DNA of 28,728 nt from CAG-103 sp048217285 (lineage in GTDB: Bacteria; Bacillota; Clostridia; Oscillospirales; Oscillospiraceae). Of the stretch, positions 23,114-28,728 are shown one piece after another (the stretch's first letter is position 1; each line of letters starts with the position of its first letter). The DNA lies in contig DBFWVW010000033.1 of the NCBI GenBank assembly GCA_048217285.1, forward strand, positions 1 through 28,728. Direction: 5' to 3'. The notes below the pieces were generated by a model. The model searched no databases, was not told the origin of the DNA, and saw only the letters and a list, made by a program, of their open reading frames with translations. A program made the translations under genes and the position numbers.

Positions 23114-24213
23114 ACATTGCCATTCTCGGTGCGGGCAACAGCGGCTGCGCGCTTGCGGGCGACTATGCCGCGCGCGGCCACGAGGTCACGCTCATCAAGA
23201 CCTCCCACAGCCTGCACGATGACAATTTCGCGCACCTGTGCGCTGCCGGTGGCCGGATGCGCATTCACGAATTCGGCACGGAGACCGACTGCGTCATCGC
23301 GCACCTGTCGCGCGATGTGGCAGATGTGCGAGCCAAGGACGTTGTGCTCCTGTGCACGCAGACGGGCTGCCATCCCGACGTGCTGCGGCGCGCTGTGCCG
23401 TTTCTAACGCCGGGTCAGGTCCTGTTGATGGTGCCGGGCTATCTCTCCACTGCCTACGCGCTGGAGCTGCACCCGGCCGACGGCGTGATCCTCGCCGAGG
23501 CGGAGAGCAACTTCATCGACGGGCGCATCAGCGCGCCCGGAGAATTTCAGGTGGGCTTCCGCAATGTGCGCAACCCTATCGGCATTTACCCGCACAGCGC
23601 GCTCCCGGCAGCCCGGCAGGTGCTCGACCGGCTGGGCACACCGTTTGTCTATCTCAGGAGTGTGGCCGAGGCCGCGCTGCACAACCCGAACATGATCGTG
23701 CACACAGTCGGCGCCGTAATGAGCATTCCGCGCATCGAGGCCACGCACGGCGACTACTGTATGTACCACGAAGTGTTCACGCCGTCGGTCTGGAACCTGC
23801 TCGAAGCGCTCGACGGCGAGAAAATGCGCGTACTCGAACGCCTTGACTGCGCTCCGGTGCCATATGTCGAGGCGTGCAAGTTCCGCAACAGTCTCGACGA
23901 GCAGAGTGACGCGAAGGAGGTCTTTTTCGCCTACGCCGCCATGCCGGAGCGGGCGAAAGGCCCGCTGGATGTGCGCTCGCGCTACATCACGGAGGATGTA
24001 CCGCAGGGTCTGGGGCTGCTGGAATCACTGGGCGCGGCACTGGGTGTGCCAACGCCGGTGTGCTCGTCGCTGATTGAGATCGCCTCGGCGGCGCTCGGGT
24101 GTGACCTGCGCACGCAGGGCCGCACGATCGAGCGGCTCGGCCGGGACAATATCCGGGCCATTCTGAACGATGCAGAGAGGGGCGTCAAATCATGTCCCGA
24201 TGGAACGCACTGA
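23110..24213 (+). CDS. NAD/NADP octopine/nopaline (opine)-type dehydrogenase
   Basis: A 367-residue protein with an N-terminal Rossmann fold (NIAILGAGNSGCALAGDYAA, glycines at 7, 9 and 12) and the opine dehydrogenase C-terminal domain, where ALHNPNMIVHTVGAVMS holds the probable catalytic His. Opine dehydrogenases reductively join an amino acid to a 2-keto acid. In a glycan operon it may make an unusual N-(carboxyalkyl) amino acid that a neighbouring ATP-grasp enzyme attaches to the polymer, an inference from context. It begins in the preceding stop and overlaps the next gene by 22 bases. Confidence 0.85.
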   Translation: MNIAILGAGNSGCALAGDYAARGHEVTLIKTSHSLHDDNFAHLCAAGGRMRIHEFGTETDCVIAHLSRDVADVRAKDVVLLCTQTGCHPDVLRRAVPFLTPGQVLLMVPGYLSTAYALELHPADGVILAEAESNFIDGRISAPGEFQVGFRNVRNPIGIYPHSALPAARQVLDRLGTPFVYLRSVAEAALHNPNMIVHTVGAVMSIPRIEATHGDYCMYHEVFTPSVWNLLEALDGEKMRVLERLDCAPVPYVEACKFRNSLDEQSDAKEVFFAYAAMPERAKGPLDVRSRYITEDVPQGLGLLESLGAALGVPTPVCSSLIEIASAALGCDLRTQGRTIERLGRDNIRAILNDAERGVKSCPDGTH

Positions 24214-25199
24214 AAAAAACCTACCATATGTGCACGCGTCTGCGCGCGCAGCACGGCGGCAGCCGAACAGGCTATCTGCTCGACGCGCTGTGGTGCAGCA
24301 TTCGCCACGGCGCGTCGCCGGAAAACTACTTCGTGCTCCGCTTTTTTGACCTGCCGGACTGGCAGCGCGCAGCCTATCTCACGTCGGGCCGCTCCAGTGC
24401 GCTCGACCGGGCGCTCAACCGCAATGCCACAGCGGCAGAGAAGGAAGCGCTCGCGAACAAGGCGCGCTTTCTCGCAGTATTCGCGTCCGATGTCCGGCGG
24501 GAGCACATCTACGTGCCGGAGGCGGACTTTGCCGCTTTCTGCGCTTTTCTTGACCGGAACGACACGTTCTTTCTCAAGCCCGTGCGCGGCACAATGGGCC
24601 GCGGCATCGAGCACTGCCGCAGCGCGGCCATTACTGACCGTGCCGCATACTACAACGACTGCCGGACACAGCGGCTCCTGCTGGAAGCACCCATCCGGCA
24701 GCACCCGGCGCTCGAGGCGCTCAGCCCCGGGTGCGTCAACAGTGTGCGCATCAATGCCGCGCACGACCGTGACGGCCGCATCCGGCTCATCGGCGCGTGC
24801 CTCAAGTGCGGCGGCAAAGGCGTCGCGACCGACAACTTTCACACCGGCGGCATCGCCTACCCGCTCGAGCTCGCGTCCGGCTGCGTATCCGCCCCCGGGC
24901 GCAACAATACCGATCTGTGCGATTATACCCGTCACCCGGCATCGGGTGCGTATCTGCCCGGATTTCGGGTTCCGTTCTGGCCCGAGGTCACCGCGTGCGT
25001 ATCCCGTGCCATGGACCGTGTGCCCGGCATGGGCTACGTCGGCTGGGACATCGCCGTCACGCCGGACGGACCGGAGCTGATTGAGGGCAACTGGCACTGG
25101 CCGGGCGGCAACATCATTCAATTCGACGGAGTGGGAAAATATCCGCTGCTCCGGGACTGTGCAGGTGAAACCGATGAAGAACATACTCACAGAAAATAA
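24192..25199 (+). CDS. Sugar-transfer-associated ATP-grasp protein 3
   Basis: A 335-residue ATP-grasp protein. Seen: FFLKPVRGTMGRGIEH (ATP-binding Lys), SPGCVNSVRINAAH, TDNFHTGGIAYPLE, GWDIAVTPDGPELIEGNWHWPGGN with the metal-binding Glu and Asn. The start at 24192 lies inside the dehydrogenase gene with GAGGGG upstream. It overlaps gene 4 of the family by 26 bases. Compared with the copy at 14474 it keeps the same order of blocks but differs widely, so this is an old family expansion and not a recent tandem copy. Confidence 0.83.
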   Translation: MSRWNALKKTYHMCTRLRAQHGGSRTGYLLDALWCSIRHGASPENYFVLRFFDLPDWQRAAYLTSGRSSALDRALNRNATAAEKEALANKARFLAVFASDVRREHIYVPEADFAAFCAFLDRNDTFFLKPVRGTMGRGIEHCRSAAITDRAAYYNDCRTQRLLLEAPIRQHPALEALSPGCVNSVRINAAHDRDGRIRLIGACLKCGGKGVATDNFHTGGIAYPLELASGCVSAPGRNNTDLCDYTRHPASGAYLPGFRVPFWPEVTACVSRAMDRVPGMGYVGWDIAVTPDGPELIEGNWHWPGGNIIQFDGVGKYPLLRDCAGETDEEHTHRK

Positions 25200-26250
25200 A
25201 CTGGTCAAAAATCTCCGCGCCTACCCCGTGCTGCACAAGCGCTGGCGCGGTTATATCAAGGGCGTCCGCGAACTTCCGGACAGCTTTACGGAAGAGCAGC
25301 TCTTTCACGACTACCTCAAGGTGCGGCGCAACAATCCGGAAAAGCGCGTGTCCATGTCCGAGTACATGATCTTCGGTTTCTACGGGCTGACGACCGCGCA
25401 GCAAAAGCAATACCTGAGCGACGTGGAGGCAACCCTGCTCATGCGCCCGTACAACAGCGCCGCCGAGCCGTACCTGAAGAGCAAGGTGACGTTTCTGAAA
25501 AACTTCACGCAGTTTGTCAGTCGCGGCTGGCTGTACCTTCCGGAGTCGGACTCCGCAGCGTTTGACGCTTTTGTGCATCAGCATCATGTCATTGCGCTCA
25601 AACCGCAGTATTCAAGCTGGGGCATCGGCTTTCGCAAGCTGACGGAGGCCGAATGGGACGCCACGCCCGACCGGCAGGCATTGTTTGACGAACTGTGCGT
25701 GGGCAAGTATCTGGCAGAGGAATTCATCCGGTCCGATGAATCGCTCGCGCGCTTTCATCCGGAGTCGCTCAACACACTGCGCGTGATCACGTTCCGCCGC
25801 GGTGAGCGCTTTGAAGTCTTTGGCGCGGGGCTGCGCGTGGGCAACAACGGCCTGCACGTAGACAACGCCCATGGCGGCGGCATCTTCTGCGAGATCGACC
25901 CGGCCACCGGTGTCATCATGACCGACGGACTCGACGAGCACGGCAACAGCTACATCCTGCACCCGATGACCGGCGTGCGCTTTCGCGGCACACCCATCCC
26001 GCAGTGGGAGGAAATCTGCGCCTTCTGCCGCAGCGCCGCGCAGACGCTGCCGTGCCTGCGCGTCGTCGGCTGGGACGTGGCCATTCTGCCCGGCGGCAAG
26101 CTGGAGCTCATCGAGGGCAACCACAATCCGGGCATGAACATCGTGCAGGCACCGGCCAAACACGGTGTGCACGACAAATTTGCTCATATGCTGCTCGACT
26201 TCTACGGCGACCCGGCACAGTACGCCTACGAGACGGAGAAACGCGCATGA
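25174..26250 (+). CDS. Sugar-transfer-associated ATP-grasp protein 4
   Basis: A 358-residue ATP-grasp protein. Seen: FGFYGLTTAQQKQYLS in the N-terminal part, VIALKPQYSSWGIGFRKL (ATP-binding Lys), LAEEFIRSDESLARFHPESL, NTLRVITFRRG, HVDNAHGGGIFCEID, GWDVAILPGGKLELIEGNHN with metal-binding Glu and Asn, then PGMNIVQ. The start at 25174 has AGGTGA close upstream and lies within the preceding gene. It is immediately followed by rfbC (ATGA overlap). Function on the glycan is presumed; the acceptor is unknown. Confidence 0.83.
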   Translation: MKNILTENKLVKNLRAYPVLHKRWRGYIKGVRELPDSFTEEQLFHDYLKVRRNNPEKRVSMSEYMIFGFYGLTTAQQKQYLSDVEATLLMRPYNSAAEPYLKSKVTFLKNFTQFVSRGWLYLPESDSAAFDAFVHQHHVIALKPQYSSWGIGFRKLTEAEWDATPDRQALFDELCVGKYLAEEFIRSDESLARFHPESLNTLRVITFRRGERFEVFGAGLRVGNNGLHVDNAHGGGIFCEIDPATGVIMTDGLDEHGNSYILHPMTGVRFRGTPIPQWEEICAFCRSAAQTLPCLRVVGWDVAILPGGKLELIEGNHNPGMNIVQAPAKHGVHDKFAHMLLDFYGDPAQYAYETEKRA

Positions 26251-26798
26251 GCAATTTCACGTTTACGCCCACGGAGATTCCCGGCGTGCAGATCGTGGAC
26301 GTCAAGAGCTATGGCGACGCGCGCGGGTACTTCATGGAGACCTACAAAGCGGCCGACTTCGCGGCTGCCGGCATTCGGAATACATTCGTACAGGACAATC
26401 AGTCCGGCTCACGCCGCGGCGTACTGCGCGGACTGCACTTTCAAAAGCAGCATCAGCAGGCAAAGCTTGTGCGCGCGATCTACGGCGAGATCTTCGACGT
26501 CGCCGTGGATCTGCGCCGCGGCAGCGCGACCTACGGCCGCTGGGTCGGCGTGCTGCTCAGCGCAGACAACCGCCGCCAGCTCTATATTCCGCGCGGCTTT
26601 GCCCACGGATTTCAGGTGCTGAGCGAGCAGGCCGTCTTTGCCTACAAGTGCGACGAGGTCTACCACCCCGGAGACGAGGGCGGCATCCGCTGGGATGACG
26701 CCGATATCGGTATCGTCTGGCCGGGGCGGGATGCGCCCATCCTCAGCGAAAAAGACCAGCACTGGCCGGCGCTGCGCACACTCGGCATAGAGCTGTGA
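26247..26798 (+). CDS. rfbC: dTDP-4-dehydrorhamnose 3,5-epimerase
   Basis: A 183-residue cupin-fold epimerase, the third enzyme of dTDP-L-rhamnose synthesis. Seen: DARGYFMETY, FVQDNQSGSRRGVLRGLHFQ with the catalytic His, VRAIYGEIFDVAVDLRRGS, YIPRGFAHGFQVLS, and FAYKCDEVYHPGDEGGIRWD with the catalytic Tyr region. Length is normal. The ATG overlaps the preceding stop by four bases. It works with the following rfbD to supply rhamnose to the glycosyltransferases upstream. Confidence 0.95.
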   Translation: MSNFTFTPTEIPGVQIVDVKSYGDARGYFMETYKAADFAAAGIRNTFVQDNQSGSRRGVLRGLHFQKQHQQAKLVRAIYGEIFDVAVDLRRGSATYGRWVGVLLSADNRRQLYIPRGFAHGFQVLSEQAVFAYKCDEVYHPGDEGGIRWDDADIGIVWPGRDAPILSEKDQHWPALRTLGIEL

Positions 26799-26825
26799 CA
26801 CGGTCGAAGCAGCGGAGGTGAGCTT

Positions 26826-27728
26826 ATGAATATTCTCGTCACCGGCGCCAACGGGCTGCTCGGCAGCGCCGTCACGACCGAACTTATCCGCCGCGGCCAC
26901 ACCTGCACTGCGACCGGCCGCGCGGCGCAGCGCCTCTGCGCGGATGCGGCCGCGTATGTGCCGACCGATCTTTGTGATCCGCAGGCTGTGCGGACACTCA
27001 TCGTGAACATCCGGCCGGACGCCGTCATCCACTGTGCCGCCTGGACAGACGTGGACGGCGCAGAGCTGCCGGAAGACCGGGAGCGGGTGTTCGCCGCCAA
27101 CGCCGGCGGCACGAGAAACGTGGCCGAGGCCTGCCGCGATCACGGCTGTAAGCTGCTCTATATCACGACGGACTACGTCTTTGACGGGACGGATGCCACC
27201 CCCTACCCCGCCGACTGCGAGCGCTTCGCGCCGCTGAACGTCTACGGGCAGAGCAAGCTTGCCGGCGAACGTGCCGTGCTTGAAACGCTCGAGCGGTACT
27301 TCATAGTGCGCACATCATGGGTCTACGGCGCGGGCGGCAAAAACTTCGTGCGCACCATGCTGCAGCTGAGCCGGACACATGACACGCTGCGCGTCGTCAG
27401 CGACCAGATCGGCACGCCGACCTACGCGCCCGACCTCGCGCGGCTGCTCGCCGACATGGTCGAGACCGACCGTTTCGGCCGCTACAACGCGGTCAACAGC
27501 GGCGGCTACCTGAGCTGGTATGACTTCGCCTGCGCGATCTTCCGCGCCGCCGGCATCCCCGTGACCGTACTGCCGGTCACAACCGAAGAATACGGCAAAA
27601 ACCGCGCCAAGCGACCGCACAGCAGCCGACTGGATACCGGGAAACTTGCCGAAGCGGGGTTTGCACCGCTGCCAGACTGGCAGGACGCGCTGGCGCGCTA
27701 TCTCGCGATCGAGCAGACACAGACATAA
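26826..27728 (+). CDS. rfbD: dTDP-4-dehydrorhamnose reductase
   Basis: A 300-residue extended SDR enzyme, the last step of dTDP-L-rhamnose synthesis. Seen: NILVTGANGLLGSAV (cofactor motif), VIHCAAWTDVDGAE, YITTDYVFDGT, catalytic Tyr and Lys in NVYGQSKLAGE, VRTSWVYG, and SDQIGTPTYAPDLA. The start follows GCGGAGG. It is the last gene before a strong terminator. The first two pathway genes, rfbA and rfbB, are not in the window and must be elsewhere. Confidence 0.95.
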   Translation: MNILVTGANGLLGSAVTTELIRRGHTCTATGRAAQRLCADAAAYVPTDLCDPQAVRTLIVNIRPDAVIHCAAWTDVDGAELPEDRERVFAANAGGTRNVAEACRDHGCKLLYITTDYVFDGTDATPYPADCERFAPLNVYGQSKLAGERAVLETLERYFIVRTSWVYGAGGKNFVRTMLQLSRTHDTLRVVSDQIGTPTYAPDLARLLADMVETDRFGRYNAVNSGGYLSWYDFACAIFRAAGIPVTVLPVTTEEYGKNRAKRPHSSRLDTGKLAEAGFAPLPDWQDALARYLAIEQTQT

Positions 27729-27739
27729 AACACAAAATC

Positions 27740-27789
27740 GCATTTGCCCCCGCGCAGCCACGGCTGCGCGGGGGCAAATGCATTTTTTC
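27740..27789. terminator. Strong bidirectional terminator between rfbD and the LysR gene
   Basis: A 20-base perfect inverted repeat starting GCATTTGCCCCC (27740-27759) and ending in its complement (27762-27781), followed on the plus strand by ATTTTTTC. On the minus strand the stem is followed by GATTTTGTGTTTTATG. It serves both converging transcription units. Confidence 0.9.
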
Positions 27790-27794
27790 TTCTC

Positions 27795-28679
27795 TCAGCG
27801 TTTCGGCTTGACCAGCGACACAAACGACTGGATGCCCGTGTCCTGTGAGCCGCGCGGATAGACCAGCAGCGTGCGGGCCTTTGCCTGAAAGCCCTGCACC
27901 GGGCGAAACACAACGCCCTCGATTCCCCAGCAGGCAACGCTCGCCGGCATGATGCTGAAGGCGATGCCGGCATTGATGATGAGCGCAATGCTGTAAAAAT
28001 CATCGGCGTACATACGCTTATTCTCGCGCAGGCCCATATTTGCATACATACCGGCGATCAGCCCCGCCGAGGGCTGACTGTCCTGCGCGCGATTGAGCAC
28101 GATCGGCATCCCCTTGAGGTCGCGCGGATGGATCGTCTGCTTTGCAGCCAGCGGGTGCGCGGCGCTGATCATGGCCATGCACGGATCCGAGAGTGTGACG
28201 CGGCTGTCAAACCCCTTACCGAGCTCCACGCCAAAGCCGGAGAGCACAGCCATATCCAGCTGCCCCTCGGCCAGGTCATTGAGCAGGCTCCGGTTGCTGC
28301 CGAGCTGAAACTCGATCTCCGCCTCCGGGTGCAGGCGGTGATACTTACGGATCTGCGAGACGATGGTCCACAGCTCATAGGCACCGGCATAGCCGATGCG
28401 CAGATCCGTCGAGTTGCCGAGTGCGATTTTCTTTCCCTGCGCCGCAGCGTCATTGTAGCGGATCATGAGCTGCTTGCACTGCCGGTAGAACACCTCGCCC
28501 GCCGGCGTCAGGCTCACGCCCCGCTTTCCGCGCACGAACAGCGCATAGCCAAGCTCCTGCTCCAGCAGCTTGATCTGCTGGCTGACGGCCGTCTGTGAGA
28601 TGCACTGCTCCTCGGCCGCCTTGGTGAAATTCAGGTTTTCCGCGGCGGATAAAAACACCGGCAGACGCTGAATGCCCAT
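27795..28679 (-). CDS. LysR-family transcriptional regulator
   Basis: A 294-residue LysR-type regulator. The N-terminal winged helix-turn-helix reads FLSAAENLNFTKAAEEQCIS and then QTAVSQQIKLLEQELG (residues about 7-45), with LFVRGKRGVSLTPAGEVF. The effector domain starts near LRIGYAGAYELW (about residue 90) and continues through LAEGQLDMAVLS and NAGIAFSIMPASVA. The start at the ATG at 28679 has AAGGGAG 8 bases upstream; an upstream in-frame start would add ten residues without support. It converges on rfbD and its own targets are probably to the right of the window. Effector unknown. Confidence 0.9.
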   Translation of the reverse strand: MGIQRLPVFLSAAENLNFTKAAEEQCISQTAVSQQIKLLEQELGYALFVRGKRGVSLTPAGEVFYRQCKQLMIRYNDAAAQGKKIALGNSTDLRIGYAGAYELWTIVSQIRKYHRLHPEAEIEFQLGSNRSLLNDLAEGQLDMAVLSGFGVELGKGFDSRVTLSDPCMAMISAAHPLAAKQTIHPRDLKGMPIVLNRAQDSQPSAGLIAGMYANMGLRENKRMYADDFYSIALIINAGIAFSIMPASVACWGIEGVVFRPVQGFQAKARTLLVYPRGSQDTGIQSFVSLVKPKR

Positions 28680-28728
28680 GATTTTCACTCCCTTGCCGGG
28701 TAAGTACACACTTGCCCATGAAATATAG

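Noticed and set aside
1..28728. CRISPR arrays, insertion sequences, phage genes, rRNA or tRNA genes
   Set aside because: No regularly spaced repeats, transposase or integrase motifs, or RNA gene signatures were seen on reading both strands.

Overview
The window carries a bile acid 7-alpha-dehydroxylation (bai) gene set joined to a cell-surface polysaccharide locus. Every bai protein reads as an intact homologue of the Clostridium scindens enzymes: BaiA, BaiB, BaiCD, BaiE, BaiF (two copies), BaiG and BaiH. This pathway is known from anaerobic gut Clostridia. The sequence is GC-rich and the genes have strong AGGAGG-type ribosome sites, which fits a high-GC gut Firmicute, perhaps Oscillospirales. 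That placement is an inference, because no rRNA or other marker gene is present.

Left part, minus strand (about 1-11277). Three transcription units read leftwards. The first is baiH, ending at a hairpin terminator. The second encodes an AraC-family regulator with two DNA-binding domains and a stand-alone cupin-type sensor, also closed by a strong hairpin. The third is baiA-baiB-baiG-baiF2-baiF1 followed by a second SDR gene cut by the window edge. Together they cover uptake (BaiG), CoA activation (BaiB), 3-oxidation (BaiA), CoA recycling (BaiF) and one flavin oxidoreductase (BaiH).

Centre (11278-11891). A 600-base, comparatively AT-rich divergent regulatory region separates baiH from baiCD. 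It holds candidate promoters in both directions, several copies of an ATGTG-core element including a 22-base-period direct repeat at the baiH -35, and a possible structured leader for baiCD.

Right part, plus strand (11892-16656). The baiCD-baiE operon continues with a sugar-transfer-associated ATP-grasp gene and two more SnoaL/NTF2-fold genes that keep the BaiE-type Tyr/Asp/His residues. Intercistronic hairpins follow. A second long operon (16781-27728) then encodes four further ATP-grasp proteins (three ST-type, one TupA-like), a sodium:solute symporter with a 34-residue accessory peptide, a polysaccharide pyruvyl transferase, two family-2 glycosyltransferases, an opine-type dehydrogenase, and RfbC and RfbD for dTDP-rhamnose. 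It ends at a strong bidirectional terminator facing a LysR regulator.

Compared with the classical baiBCDEAFGHI operon, the genes are split into at least three units around a local regulator. The ATP-grasp gene and the two extra dehydratase-like genes inside the baiCD-baiE unit are the least explained parts.
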